DNA of 64,000 nt from Amycolatopsis mongoliensis (GTDB lineage Bacteria; Actinomycetota; Actinomycetes; Mycobacteriales; Pseudonocardiaceae), in contig NZ_CP127295.1 in the NCBI RefSeq assembly GCF_030285665.1, positions 620,001-684,000 of the forward strand, read 5' to 3'. This document shows, one piece after another, positions 10,137 through 19,299 of this stretch (its first letter is position 1; each line of letters begins with the position of its first letter). A program made the position numbers and the translations under genes. The notes under the pieces were generated by a model that had not been told where the DNA came from, did not search any database, and saw only the letters and a program-made list of their open reading frames with translations.

Positions 10137-10175
10137 CGGGCTGGCCGGAATTCTCGATCGAGTGACCGTTCGTGG

Positions 10176-10206
10176 CCTGTTGTCACAGGCGTCCGCTGCG
10201 TAGCTT
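10176..10206 (+). promoter_or_regulatory. Dyad and possible promoter before the monooxygenase
   Basis: CCTGT-TGTC-ACAGG (10176-10189) is a short perfect dyad. It overlaps TTGTCA (10180-10185), which is followed 15 bases later by TAGCTT (10201-10206). Seven bases further on is the ATG at 10213, so a leaderless transcript is possible. The 15-base spacer is short, so this is tentative. Confidence 0.35.
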
Positions 10207-10212
10207 TTTCGC

Positions 10213-11676
10213 ATGAGTAGTTCGGCGAAGGGGCCGTCGGTGCTGATCGTGGGCACCGGCTTCGGCGGCATCGGGACGGCGATCGAGCTGAAGCGCGCCG
10301 GGTTCACCCACTTCACGATCCTGGAAAGCGCGGCCGAACCCGGCGGCGTCTGGCGGGACAACACCTACCCCGGCGCCGCGTGCGACATCCCGTCGCCGCT
10401 CTACTCGTTCTCCTTCGAGCCGAACCCGCGCTGGCCGAAGCGGTTCTCGCACCAGCCGGACATCCTCGCCTACCTGCGGCGCGTCATCGCCAAGTACGGG
10501 CTCGAGCCGCACATCCGCTACCGGACCGAGGTCACCGGAGCCGCGTTCGACGAGGGACGCGGCGTCTGGCGCGTCGAAACGCAGAGCGGCGAAACGTACG
10601 AGGCAAACGTTTTCGTCCCCGCCGTCGGCCAGCTGTCGCGGCCGGTGCTGCCCGGCATCCCGGGCCGGGAGAGCTTCGCCGGCGACGCGTTCCACTCGGC
10701 GCGCTGGGACCACGGGGTGGAGCTGACCGGCAAGCGCGTCGCCGTCATCGGGACCGGGGCCAGCGCCGTCCAGTTCGTGCCCGAGCTGCGCAAGCACGCG
10801 AAGCACGTCACGGTCTTCCAGCGCACGCCGCCGTACGTCATGGCGAAGTCCGACCCGACCTACCGGCGGTGGCAGCACTGGCTGTTCGAACACCTGCCGC
10901 CCACGCAGCTGCTCGGCCGGCTGCGGATCTTCCTGCTCGCCGAGTACGCGACGTACGCGATGACGAAGCACCCCGTGCTGGCGAAGATGTTCGAGCTGCG
11001 GACGGCCCAGCTGCGACGTCGTCACATCAAGGACCCGGACCTGCGCGCGAAGCTCAAGCCGGCCTACCCGCTGGGCTGCAAGCGGATCCTGTTCACCAAC
11101 GACTACCTGCCCGCGCTGGCGCAGCCGAACGTCGACGTCGAGACGCGCCGGATCTCCTCGATCACGGCGAACGGTGTGCGGGTCGAGGACGGGACCGAGC
11201 TCGAGGCGGACGTCCTGGTCTACGGCACCGGGTTCGCCGCGACGGAGTTCCTCGGCCGGATGAAGGTGCTCGGCCTGGGCGGCCGGTCGCTGCAGGACGC
11301 CTGGTCCGGCGGCGCGCGGGCGTACCTGGGCATCACCGTGCCCGGGTTCCCCAACATGTTCTGCGTCTACGGGCCCAACACCAACCTCGGCGCCGGGTCC
11401 ATCATCTACATGATCGAGCGCCAGGCGCGCTACATCCGCCAGGCGGTGGAGCAGCTCGCACGGCCCGGCGTGTCCTATGTGGACGTGCGCGCCGACGTCG
11501 AAGAGCGCTACGACCGGGAGGTGCAGCGACGGCTGGGCCAGAGCGTCTGGAGCGCGTGCACGAGCTGGTATCGCCAGGCCGACGGCCGGGTGACGACCAA
11601 CTGGCCGGGCCTGGTCACCGAGTACGACCGCCGGACGCGCCGGCTCGACCCCGCGGACTTCCGGGTGGTGGCGTGA
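10213..11676 (+). CDS. FAD/NAD(P)H-dependent monooxygenase of the Baeyer-Villiger type
   Basis: A 487-residue flavoprotein. It has an N-terminal FAD dinucleotide fold (GTGFGG, residues 14-19) and a second nucleotide-binding loop (VIGTGASA, about 178-185). The Baeyer-Villiger fingerprint FxGxxxHxxxWD is complete at F155-G157-H161-W165-D166. Family members insert oxygen next to ketones, giving esters or lactones, or oxidise heteroatoms. The substrate cannot be read from sequence. The stop overlaps by one base the start of the GMC oxidoreductase gene (TGATG), so the two are translationally coupled and probably act on the same substrate, perhaps a sterol or lipid. Confidence 0.9.
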   Translation: MSSSAKGPSVLIVGTGFGGIGTAIELKRAGFTHFTILESAAEPGGVWRDNTYPGAACDIPSPLYSFSFEPNPRWPKRFSHQPDILAYLRRVIAKYGLEPHIRYRTEVTGAAFDEGRGVWRVETQSGETYEANVFVPAVGQLSRPVLPGIPGRESFAGDAFHSARWDHGVELTGKRVAVIGTGASAVQFVPELRKHAKHVTVFQRTPPYVMAKSDPTYRRWQHWLFEHLPPTQLLGRLRIFLLAEYATYAMTKHPVLAKMFELRTAQLRRRHIKDPDLRAKLKPAYPLGCKRILFTNDYLPALAQPNVDVETRRISSITANGVRVEDGTELEADVLVYGTGFAATEFLGRMKVLGLGGRSLQDAWSGGARAYLGITVPGFPNMFCVYGPNTNLGAGSIIYMIERQARYIRQAVEQLARPGVSYVDVRADVEERYDREVQRRLGQSVWSACTSWYRQADGRVTTNWPGLVTEYDRRTRRLDPADFRVVA

Positions 11677-13337
11677 TGGACTACGACGTCCTGGTGATCG
11701 GTTCGGGCTTCGGCGGCAGCGTCACGGCGTTGCGGCTGACCGAGAAGGGCTACCGCGTCGGCGTGCTGGAGACCGGCCGCCGGTTCGCCGACGACGAGTT
11801 CGCGAAGACGTCGTGGCGGCTGCGGAAGTACCTGTGGGCGCCCGCGCTGGGCTGTTTCGGCATCCAACGGCTGACGTTGCTGAAGAACACGTTCGTGATG
11901 AGCGGCTCCGGCGTCGGCGGCGGGTCGCTGGTGTACGCGAACACGCTGTACGAACCGCCGGACAAGTTCTACGCCGACCCGCAGTGGGCGCACATCACCG
12001 ACTGGAAGGACGAACTCGCGCCGTACTACGACCAGGCGAAGCGCATGCTGGGCGTTATCGAGAACCCGGCGACGACGGCCGCGGACCGCGTGCTTTCCGA
12101 GGTGGCCGAGGACATGGGCATCGGGCACACGTACCGCCGCACACCGGTCGGCGTCTACTTCGGACAGTCCGGAGTGGACCCGTTCTTCGGCGGCGCCGGT
12201 CCCCGGCGGTCCTCCTGCACGCTGTGCGGCGAGTGCATGACCGGCTGCCGGGTCGGGGCGAAGAACACGATGGTGAAGAACTACCTGTACCTGGCCGAGC
12301 AGGCGGGCGCGGTGGTGCACCCCTTGACGACGGCCGTTTCGGTGCGGCCGATCCCCGGCGGGTACGCCGTGGACGCGCGGCGCACCGGTGGCCGTTCCCG
12401 CCGAACGTTCACGGCGTCGCAGGTGGTGTTCTCCGCGGCTGCTTTGGGGACGCAGCGGCTGCTGCACCGAATGCGCGACACGGGAACGCTTCCTGCTCTC
12501 TCGCCCCGGCTGGGACTGCTCGCGCGGACGAACTCCGAGGCGGTGCTGGCGGCGCGGTCGCTGCGGTCGGACACGGACTACACGCGCGGGGTCGCGATCA
12601 CGTCGTCGATCCACCCGGACGAGGTGACGCACGTGGAGCCGGTGCGGTACGGGCGCGGCAGCAACGTGATGGGCCTGATGGCGACGGTGCTGGTGGACGG
12701 GCAGCCGGGCCGCCGGCGCTGGGTGCTGGGGGTGCGTGAGCTGTGGCGGCAGCGTCGTGACCTGCTGCGGATCCACAACCCGCGGCACTGGTCGGAGCGG
12801 ATGATCGGGCTGCTGGTGATGCAGACGTTGGACAATTCGGTGACGACGTACACGAAGCCAGGCCTGTTCGGGCGGCGGATGACGACTCGCCAGGGAGCGG
12901 GAGCGCCCTCACCATCGTGGATCCCGGCGGGGCACGAAGTGACGCGCCGGGTGGCGGAGAAGATCGGCGGCCTCCCCCAGGGCGCTTGGACGGACATGGC
13001 GAACATCCCGATCACGGGCCACTTCATCGGCGGCTGCACGATCGGCGACTCGGTGGATTCGGGGGTCATCGATCCGTATCAGCGGGTGTACGGGTACCCG
13101 GGGCTGCACGTGGTGGACGGGTCGGCGATCACGGCGAATCTCGGGGTGAACCCGTCGCTGACGATCACGGCGCAGGCCGAGCGGGCGATGGCGTTCTGGC
13201 CGAACCGGGGCGAGACGGACCCGCGGCCCCCACTGGGAGCCTCTTACCAGCGGGTGGCGCCGGTGGCGCCGAAGAACCCGGCGGTCCCGTCGGAAGCCCC
13301 GGGAGCCCTGCGGCTGCCGCTGACCCCCAAGCCGTGA
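11676..13337 (+). CDS. GMC-family oxidoreductase (cholesterol-oxidase-like) with a four-Cys cluster
   Basis: A 553-residue flavoprotein with the FAD motif GSGFGG at residues 9-14 and the GMC C-terminal signature HVVDGSAITANLGVNPSLTI. It resembles the ChoD-type branch that oxidises secondary alcohols of sterols or other polycyclic substrates. An unusual feature is C181-x2-C184-x2-C187-x3-C191, the spacing of a ferredoxin-type [4Fe-4S] site, in front of RVGAKNT. There is no signal peptide. It is coupled to the upstream monooxygenase. The stop codon is embedded in the palindrome at 13331. The substrate is not determined. Confidence 0.87.
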   Translation: MDYDVLVIGSGFGGSVTALRLTEKGYRVGVLETGRRFADDEFAKTSWRLRKYLWAPALGCFGIQRLTLLKNTFVMSGSGVGGGSLVYANTLYEPPDKFYADPQWAHITDWKDELAPYYDQAKRMLGVIENPATTAADRVLSEVAEDMGIGHTYRRTPVGVYFGQSGVDPFFGGAGPRRSSCTLCGECMTGCRVGAKNTMVKNYLYLAEQAGAVVHPLTTAVSVRPIPGGYAVDARRTGGRSRRTFTASQVVFSAAALGTQRLLHRMRDTGTLPALSPRLGLLARTNSEAVLAARSLRSDTDYTRGVAITSSIHPDEVTHVEPVRYGRGSNVMGLMATVLVDGQPGRRRWVLGVRELWRQRRDLLRIHNPRHWSERMIGLLVMQTLDNSVTTYTKPGLFGRRMTTRQGAGAPSPSWIPAGHEVTRRVAEKIGGLPQGAWTDMANIPITGHFIGGCTIGDSVDSGVIDPYQRVYGYPGLHVVDGSAITANLGVNPSLTITAQAERAMAFWPNRGETDPRPPLGASYQRVAPVAPKNPAVPSEAPGALRLPLTPKP

Positions 13338-13383
13338 ATGGCACATCGAGGGACTTGAAGTCCCTCGATGTGCCATTCACGGC
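13331..13383. terminator. 26-bp inverted repeat with 1-base centre, terminator after the GMC gene
   Basis: Arms 13331-13356 and 13358-13383 pair perfectly around G13357. A TTTT run follows, so it should be an intrinsic terminator for plus-strand transcripts. The TGA of the GMC gene (13335-13337) lies in the left arm as CCGTGAATGG. It separates this gene from the convergent chitinase. Confidence 0.82.
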
Positions 13384-13397
13384 TTTTCAGTGCGTGG

Positions 13398-14873
13398 TCA
13401 CGGCAGGCCCGCGAGCCCGGCCGAGACCGTGTTGGCGAACGCGTACCCGTTCGACGCGTCCCAGTTGATCGACCACGTCATCGCGCCGCGGATCGCCGGG
13501 TACGTCGTCGACGGCTTGAAGCTGCCGCACGAAGTCCCTCGGGCCAGGCAGTTCAGCGCCGACACCGTGTTGGCCGGCGCCTGGTACCCGCCGCCCGCCG
13601 CCTGGGACGACGCCGGGAGGCCCAGGCCGACCTGGTCCGCGCGCAGGCCGCCCTGGAGCTGGATGCACGCCAGCGCCGTCAGGAAGTCGACCGTGCCCTG
13701 CGCGTACACACTGCCGTTGCAGCCGAGCATCGTCCCCGAGTTGTAGTACTGCATGTTGACGACCGTCAGGATGTCCTTGATGCCCAGCGCGAGCTGGAAG
13801 TAGCCACCCTGGGTGCTCTGCATGTCGATCGTCTGCGGCGCCATCGTGATGACCTTGCCGCCGCCGTTGTAGATGCTCCGCAGCGCCTGGCCCATGTACG
13901 TCGCGTTGATGCCGTTCTCGAGGTCGATGTCGACGCCGTCGAAGCCGTAGTTCGAGATCAGCGACTTGACGCTGTTCGCGAAGTTGTTCGCCGACGACGA
14001 GTCGCTCACGCTGATCGTGCCGTTCTGGCCGCCGACCGAGATGATGACCCGCTGGCCGCGCGCCTGGACCGTCTTGATGTCGGCCTTGAACTGCGCGTCC
14101 GTGTAGCCGCCGAGCTGCGAGGACAGACCGGAGTCGAGCGTGAAGCTCACCGCTCCCGGCGTGCCCGTCGCGTCCGCGAACGACACCGCGATGATGTTGT
14201 ACTTCGTCGGGACGTCCGCGAGCTTCAGCGCCTTGGCGCCGTTGTAGAAGTTCTGCCAGTAGCCGGTCAGGACGTGCTTCGGCAGGTCACCCTGGGTCGG
14301 CGGCGGCGTGGTCGTCGTCGGCGGGGTGGTCGTGGTGGGTGGCGTCGTCGGGGTGGTGGGCGTGGTCGGTGTCGTCGGCGGCGGGGTGCCCGGGCCGTCG
14401 AGGCTGACGTCGTCGGCGTAGTACGTCGGCTGGGCGTACCAGCCGTGCAGGTACACCGTCAGCGACGTGCTCGAGCCGGTCGTGAAGCTCAGCGACAGCT
14501 GCGCGTAGCCGCTGGTGCCCGGGGTCCACGTGCTCGTCGTCGCCGAGCCGGAAACGCCCAGGTAGACGTAGCTGCCCTGGACCCACGCCGACAGCTGGTA
14601 CGCCGTGTTCGGCGAGACGGTGAGCGTCTGCGAGCACTGCGCGTTGTCCGACGACGTCGGCGTCGCGCTCAGGGCGCGGCTCCCGCTGTGGACCGGGGTG
14701 CTCACCGCGGTCGGCACGGCGGTGCAGGTCCAGCCCGAGGTGCCGGCTTCGAAGCCGGGGTTGGCCAGGATGTTCGCCGCCGAAGCGTTGCCGGCGAGAA
14801 CGAACGTCACGCCGAGGCTCAGCGCGACCACGGAAAGTAACGAAAGCAGGGCTAGGCGAACCTTGGGGACCAC
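13398..14873 (-). CDS. Secreted GH18 chitinase with N-terminal carbohydrate-binding module
   Basis: A 491-residue exported enzyme. The signal peptide ends about residue 32 (LAGNASAA). Residues of about 33-160 form a CenC-like carbohydrate-binding domain (ILANPGFEAGTSGWTC), and residues of about 162-192 a Thr/Pro linker. From about 195 a GH18 barrel follows, with the catalytic motif DGVDIDLE and the segments HVLTGYWQNFYNG and VNMQYYNSG. GH18 enzymes hydrolyse chitin through substrate-assisted catalysis using the last Glu of that motif. A DasR-like operator lies 43 bases upstream, matching N-acetylglucosamine control of chitinases in other actinomycetes. Confidence 0.95.
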   Translation of the reverse strand: MVPKVRLALLSLLSVVALSLGVTFVLAGNASAANILANPGFEAGTSGWTCTAVPTAVSTPVHSGSRALSATPTSSDNAQCSQTLTVSPNTAYQLSAWVQGSYVYLGVSGSATTSTWTPGTSGYAQLSLSFTTGSSTSLTVYLHGWYAQPTYYADDVSLDGPGTPPPTTPTTPTTPTTPPTTTTPPTTTTPPPTQGDLPKHVLTGYWQNFYNGAKALKLADVPTKYNIIAVSFADATGTPGAVSFTLDSGLSSQLGGYTDAQFKADIKTVQARGQRVIISVGGQNGTISVSDSSSANNFANSVKSLISNYGFDGVDIDLENGINATYMGQALRSIYNGGGKVITMAPQTIDMQSTQGGYFQLALGIKDILTVVNMQYYNSGTMLGCNGSVYAQGTVDFLTALACIQLQGGLRADQVGLGLPASSQAAGGGYQAPANTVSALNCLARGTSCGSFKPSTTYPAIRGAMTWSINWDASNGYAFANTVSAGLAGLP

Positions 14874-14915
14874 GGGCGACCTCCACGGGCGGTGGTGAGG
14901 CAGGTCACCACAAAA

Positions 14916-14927
14916 TGGACTAGACCA
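14916..14927. promoter_or_regulatory. DasR-responsive-element-like site upstream of the chitinase
   Basis: On the chitinase sense strand the core reads TGGTCTAGTCCA. The streptomycete dre consensus core is TGGTCTAGACCA, so there is one mismatch. It is centred about 49 bases before the start codon. Chitinase genes are standard DasR targets, which makes the assignment credible. Confidence 0.65.
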
Positions 14928-15020
14928 ATCTGATTGTCAAGGAGCCCCATCCGAAAGTCGGGGCGGCGGAAACGGCAGAATGAGACGATCGGAACCAGGG
15001 CGAAGCAGGAGCGTGTAGCA

Positions 15021-17402
15021 GTGAGCGTGTCGGTCGAGCAGAAGATCGCCGAAGAACTGGGCGTGCGCGAAGGGCAGGTCAAGGCCGCCGTCGACCTGCT
15101 CGACGGCGGCTCGACCGTGCCCTTCATCGCGCGGTACCGCAAGGAAGTCACCGGGATGCTCGACGACGCGCAGCTGCGCACGCTCGAGGAGCGGCTGCGC
15201 TACCTGCGGGAACTCGACGAGCGCCGGCTCGCCGTGCTCGAGTCCATCCGGAGCCAGGGCAAGCTCGACGAGGCCCTCGAGGCCTCGATCCTGGCCGCGG
15301 ACACGAAGTCGCGGCTGGAGGACATCTACCTCCCCTACAAGCCGAAGCGCCGCACGAAGGCCATGATCGCGCGGGAAGCCGGGCTCGAGCCGCTGGCCGA
15401 CGGCCTGCTGAACGACCCGTCGACGGACCCGCAGGCGGCGGCCGCGGTGTTCGTCGACGCGGACAAGGGTGTCGCGGACGCGCAGGCGGCGCTCGACGGC
15501 GCCCGCTCGATCCTCGTCGAGCGCTTCGCCGAGGACGCCGACCTCATCGGCGAACTGCGCGAGAAGATGTGGGGCCAGGGTCACCTGGTCGCCAAGGTCC
15601 GCGCCGGCAAGGAGGAGGAAGGCGCGAAGTTCTCCGACTACTTCGACTTCTCCGAGCCCTACACCAAGCTCCCCTCCCACCGGATCCTCGCGATGCTGCG
15701 CGGCGAGAAGGAGGAGGTCCTCGACCTCACGATGTCGCCGGACGAGCCCACCGACGAGCCGCAGGCCGGGCCGACCGACTACGAGACGCGCATCGCCGCG
15801 AAGTTCGGCATCGCGCAGCAGGGCCGCCCGGGCGACAAGTGGCTCGGGGACACCGTGCGCTGGGCGTGGCGCACCAAGATCCTCCTGCACCTGGGCATCG
15901 ACCTGCGGATGCGGCTGCGCCAGGCGGCCGAGGACGACGCCGTGCGCGTGTTCGCGGCCAACCTGCGCGACCTGCTGCTCGCCGCTCCGGCGGGCACCCG
16001 CGCGACGATGGGCCTCGACCCGGGCTTCCGCACCGGCGTCAAGGTGGCCGTCGTCGACGCGACCGGCAAGGTCGTCGACACCCACGTCATCTACCCGCAC
16101 CAGCCGGCGAACAAGTGGGACCAGTCGATCGCCGAGCTCGCGGCGCTGGCCGCCCGGCACAAGGTGGACCTGATCTCGATCGGCAACGGCACGGCGTCGC
16201 GCGAGACGGACAAGCTCGCCCAGGAGCTGATCAAGAAGCACCCCGAGCTGAAGCTGACGAAGGCCGTGGTCTCCGAGGCGGGCGCGTCGGTGTACTCGGC
16301 GTCGGCGTTCGCTTCGCAGGAGCTGCCGAACATGGACGTCTCGCTGCGCGGCGCGGTCTCGATCGCGCGGCGGCTGCAGGACCCGCTGGCCGAGCTGGTG
16401 AAGATCGACCCGAAGTCGATCGGCGTCGGGCAGTACCAGCACGACCTGTCCGAGGTCTCGCTGTCGCGCTCGCTCGACGCGGTGGTCGAGGACTGCGTGA
16501 ACGCGGTCGGCGTCGACGTCAACACCGCGTCCGCGCCGCTGCTGACCCGGGTCTCGGGCATCACGACGGGGCTGGCCGAGAACATCGTCTCCCACCGCGA
16601 CACGAACGGGCCGTTCCGCTCCCGGATGGCGCTCAAGGAGGTCGCGCGGCTCGGGCCGAAGGCGTTCGAGCAGTGCGCGGGCTTCCTGCGCATCCCGGAC
16701 GGCGACGACCCGCTCGACTCGTCTTCGGTGCACCCGGAGGCGTACCCGGTGGTGCGCCGGATCCTGACGAAGACGGGCACCGACCTGCGCTCGCTGATCG
16801 GCAACACGCGGACGCTTTCGTCCTTGAAGCCCGCCGAGTTCGTGGACGACACGTTCGGCCTCCCGACGGTGACGGACATCCTGGCGGAGCTGGACAAGCC
16901 CGGCCGCGACCCCCGCCCGGCGTTCAAGACGGCGACGTTCGCCGAGGGCGTGGACAAGATCGGCGACCTCAAGCCGGGGATGCGCCTGGAGGGCGTCGTC
17001 ACGAACGTGGCCGCGTTCGGGGCGTTCATCGACGTCGGCGTGCACCAGGACGGGCTGGCGCACGTTTCGGCGCTGTCGAAGAACTTCGTGAAGGATCCGC
17101 GCGAGGTCGTGAAGCCCGGGGACATCGTGAAGGTGAAGGTCCTCGACGTCGACGTGCCGCGGAAGCGGATCTCGCTGACGCTGCGGCTGGACGACGAGCC
17201 GGGTGCCCCGTCCGGCAACCGCGGCGGTGGCGGCGGTGGCGGTCGTGACCGCGGCCAGGGCGGCGGTGGCGGTGGTCAGCGCCGCGGCGGTTCGGGCGGC
17301 GGCGGTCAGCGCGGCGGTGGCGGCGGCCGGGGTGGCAACTCCGGCTCCGGCGGCAGCGGCTCCATGGCGGACGCGCTCCGGCGGGCCGGGTTCGGCAAGT
17401 AG
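15021..17402 (+). CDS. tex: Tex-family RNA-binding transcription accessory protein
   Basis: A 793-residue cytosolic protein. In order it has the N-terminal Tex helical domain ([20 protein letters not shown]), a YqgF/RNase-H-like domain ([20 protein letters not shown]), helix-hairpin-helix segments, and an S1 RNA-binding domain near residues 635-710. A Gly/Arg-rich tail of about 60 residues ends the protein. Tex binds nucleic acids and associates with the transcription machinery. The GTG at 15021 is chosen because AGGAG lies seven bases upstream; the open frame extends further but without a better site. The long Gly-rich tail is typical of actinobacterial RNA-binding proteins. Confidence 0.93.
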   Translation: MSVSVEQKIAEELGVREGQVKAAVDLLDGGSTVPFIARYRKEVTGMLDDAQLRTLEERLRYLRELDERRLAVLESIRSQGKLDEALEASILAADTKSRLEDIYLPYKPKRRTKAMIAREAGLEPLADGLLNDPSTDPQAAAAVFVDADKGVADAQAALDGARSILVERFAEDADLIGELREKMWGQGHLVAKVRAGKEEEGAKFSDYFDFSEPYTKLPSHRILAMLRGEKEEVLDLTMSPDEPTDEPQAGPTDYETRIAAKFGIAQQGRPGDKWLGDTVRWAWRTKILLHLGIDLRMRLRQAAEDDAVRVFAANLRDLLLAAPAGTRATMGLDPGFRTGVKVAVVDATGKVVDTHVIYPHQPANKWDQSIAELAALAARHKVDLISIGNGTASRETDKLAQELIKKHPELKLTKAVVSEAGASVYSASAFASQELPNMDVSLRGAVSIARRLQDPLAELVKIDPKSIGVGQYQHDLSEVSLSRSLDAVVEDCVNAVGVDVNTASAPLLTRVSGITTGLAENIVSHRDTNGPFRSRMALKEVARLGPKAFEQCAGFLRIPDGDDPLDSSSVHPEAYPVVRRILTKTGTDLRSLIGNTRTLSSLKPAEFVDDTFGLPTVTDILAELDKPGRDPRPAFKTATFAEGVDKIGDLKPGMRLEGVVTNVAAFGAFIDVGVHQDGLAHVSALSKNFVKDPREVVKPGDIVKVKVLDVDVPRKRISLTLRLDDEPGAPSGNRGGGGGGGRDRGQGGGGGGQRRGGSGGGGQRGGGGGRGGNSGSGGSGSMADALRRAGFGK

Positions 17403-17413
17403 CGAGCAAGATC

Positions 17414-17452
17414 CCGTGAAGGCCGTCTTGGGGACCAAGGCGGCCTTCACGG
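17414..17452. terminator. 18-bp hairpin between tex and a convergent gene
   Basis: Arms 17414-17431 and 17435-17452 pair with one G-T wobble around the loop GGA. The outer tip is CCGTGAAGGCC, shared with the hairpin at 32940. It starts 11 bases after the tex stop. Confidence 0.75.
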
Positions 17453-17461
17453 CTTTCCGGC

Positions 17462-17875
17462 TCAGCGCAGCGCGACCAGGCCCACCGCGAACAGCACCGC
17501 CGGCACCACCGCGGCCGCCGCGCTGATCAGCCCGGTTCCGCCGCGCCAGCCCACCGGGGACGCGTCGAGCACCAGCCGGCGCACCAGCGCCGCCTCCACC
17601 ACCGCCGCCAGCAGGAAGCCGAACCCCACGCTGAAGATCGCCACCGCGCCGACGAAGAACAGCCCCGACGTCGACGCCACCCCCAGCGGCGCCGCGACTT
17701 CCCACCGGACCAGCCCGGCGGACACCGCGAGCAGCGCCAGCAGCAGCACGAACGCCACCAGGAAGCCGATCCGCGCGGTCGTCTGGTGCTGGGCGTGCGC
17801 GAACCACCAGAACCCCGCGTCGAGCGCCGCCACGACCGCGGCGAGCACCAGGAACCCGGCACGGAACGTCAGCAC
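17462..17875 (-). CDS. Four-helix integral membrane protein of unknown function
   Basis: A 137-residue very hydrophobic protein with about four membrane segments, starting MLTFRAGFLVLAAVVAALDA. I do not recognise a family or catalytic residues. It follows the HTH-VOC gene after nine bases, on the same strand, so it is probably the last gene of the 21448-17462 transcript. Confidence 0.75.
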   Translation of the reverse strand: MLTFRAGFLVLAAVVAALDAGFWWFAHAQHQTTARIGFLVAFVLLLALLAVSAGLVRWEVAAPLGVASTSGLFFVGAVAIFSVGFGFLLAAVVEAALVRRLVLDASPVGWRGGTGLISAAAAVVPAVLFAVGLVALR

Positions 17876-17884
17876 CCGATCACC

Positions 17885-18499
17885 CTAGCGAGGCGGGACC
17901 TGGCTCATGAGCGCGGTCGGATGACCGTCCGGGTCGGCGAAGAACGCCATCCACTCCTCCACCCCGGACTCGTGGCGGAAGATCAGGTGCGGCGCACCGA
18001 GGAACTCCACACCCCGGGAGCGCAGCTCGTCGTACGCCGCGTCGATGTCCGGGACCCGGAAGTACAGCACCGACTCCGTACCCTTCGGCTCGCCGGCGGT
18101 CAGGAACAGGCGGACGCCGTCGCAGTCGAAGAACGCCAGGTCACCGAAGGTGTAGAGGTGCTCCAACCCGAGCACGTCGCCGTAGAACGCCTTCGCCCGG
18201 CCGAGATCCGCGACCGTCCGCGAAACCTGCCCGATCGGTCCCAGCACCGCCGCCTCCTCACCCGCCCGGCCGGCGAGCGCGCTGTCCGCCGGGGCGCCGC
18301 GCCACGCGCGCAGCTCGGCCCGCCCGGTCAGGCCGAGCTTGCGGACCGCGTTGCCGACGTGGAACTTGACGGCGTCCCGGCTGGTGCCGCGCCGCCGCGC
18401 GATCTCGCCGTTGGTCAGGCCGTGGCGGACCGCGTCGACCACCCGCCACTCGGCGGGGGTCAGCCGGTCGGGGTGCCGTGGCCTGCCGCGCTCGCCCAC
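17885..18499 (-). CDS. Fusion of a LuxR-type helix-turn-helix and a VOC/glyoxalase domain
   Basis: A 204-residue protein in a single uninterrupted frame. Residues of about 1-65 are a GerE/LuxR-type helix-turn-helix (LTPAEWRVVDAVRHGLTNGE, then SRDAVKFHVGNAVRKLGL). Residues of about 85-204 are a vicinal-oxygen-chelate domain (IGQVSRTVADLGRAKAFYGD, FFADPDGHPTALM). The VOC part may sense or transform a small molecule. The combination could be a one-component regulator or an enzyme with a DNA-binding tether. The GTG at 18499 is the likely start, though its ribosome-binding site is weak. It lies 29 bases downstream of the hydratase gene. Confidence 0.8.
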   Translation of the reverse strand: MGERGRPRHPDRLTPAEWRVVDAVRHGLTNGEIARRRGTSRDAVKFHVGNAVRKLGLTGRAELRAWRGAPADSALAGRAGEEAAVLGPIGQVSRTVADLGRAKAFYGDVLGLEHLYTFGDLAFFDCDGVRLFLTAGEPKGTESVLYFRVPDIDAAYDELRSRGVEFLGAPHLIFRHESGVEEWMAFFADPDGHPTALMSQVPPR

Positions 18500-18528
18500 G
18501 CGCCGACGATAGCCCCGGATCCGCCGAA

Positions 18529-19299
18529 TTACCCTCCCCCGGCGAACCGCGCTTCCACGCTGCCCAGCGCGCCGAAGTCCGCCACGACGTGGCCGCCGGC
18601 GTGGATCGGGCACGGCGGGGTCGCCGTCCCGGTCGTCACGACGTCGCCCGGGCGCAGGGAACGGCCGTGGCGGGACAGCTCCATCGCCAGCCAGTGCAGG
18701 GCCAGCCGCGGGTCGCCGAGCACCAGGCTGCCGCTGCCGCGCGAGAACTCCTCGCCGTCGGCGTGCAGGACGACCGCCTGCCGCGGCAGGTCGAGGTCGC
18801 GCCAGCCCGGGACCGGCCGCCCCTCGACGAACCGGCCCGCGCACGCGACGTCGGCCAGCAGCTGCGGGCCGCCCGCGTGCTGGTGGTCGGTGTAGCGGCT
18901 GTCGGGCATCTCCAGCGCGAGGAACATCGTGTCGACCGCGTCGAGCACCGCGGTCAGCGACGGCGACGAGCCGGGATCGGCCTTGAGCCGGAAGGCGAAC
19001 TCGGGTTCGGCGACGCCCATGGTCATCGTGTCGGCCGGCACCGGCTCGCCTTCGGCGTGGCGGAACCGCTCGAACATCACCCCCGGCAGCGGGCCGGGGA
19101 CCTCGAGGTACTTCCGGGCGTACGCGGTGGTCGCCGCGATCTTCCAGCCGGACACCGGCCCGGCCAGCTCGGCGAGCGCCGCCTGCGCGGCCATGCCCTC
19201 GCCGGCGTCGCGCGGGCGGGCGTCCTCCGGAAGCCCGTCGAGACGCTTGCCGGTCTGCCACGCGTCCCAGATGAGTTCCGCCGCCCGCTCTCGGTTCAC
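18529..19299 (-). CDS. 2-keto-4-pentenoate hydratase-like protein (FAH superfamily)
   Basis: A 256-residue soluble protein of the MhpD/HpaH type. Supporting segments are VSGWKIAATTAYARKYLEV, PEFAFRLKAD and LRPGDVVTTGTATPP. Family members add water to 2-hydroxydienoates from aromatic ring cleavage, using a metal held by acidic residues. The GTG start overlaps the stop of the upstream reductase gene by four bases. No ring-cleavage dioxygenase or aldolase is beside it, so the true substrate is uncertain. It may belong to a fatty-acyl or terpenoid route with the acyl-CoA dehydrogenase. Confidence 0.82.
   Translation of the reverse strand: MNRERAAELIWDAWQTGKRLDGLPEDARPRDAGEGMAAQAALAELAGPVSGWKIAATTAYARKYLEVPGPLPGVMFERFRHAEGEPVPADTMTMGVAEPEFAFRLKADPGSSPSLTAVLDAVDTMFLALEMPDSRYTDHQHAGGPQLLADVACAGRFVEGRPVPGWRDLDLPRQAVVLHADGEEFSRGSGSLVLGDPRLALHWLAMELSRHGRSLRPGDVVTTGTATPPCPIHAGGHVVADFGALGSVEARFAGGG

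Noticed and set aside
14937..17807. A 956-residue open frame opposite tex
   Set aside because: Low-complexity Arg/Val/Asp composition typical of antisense frames; tex on the plus strand has all expected domains.
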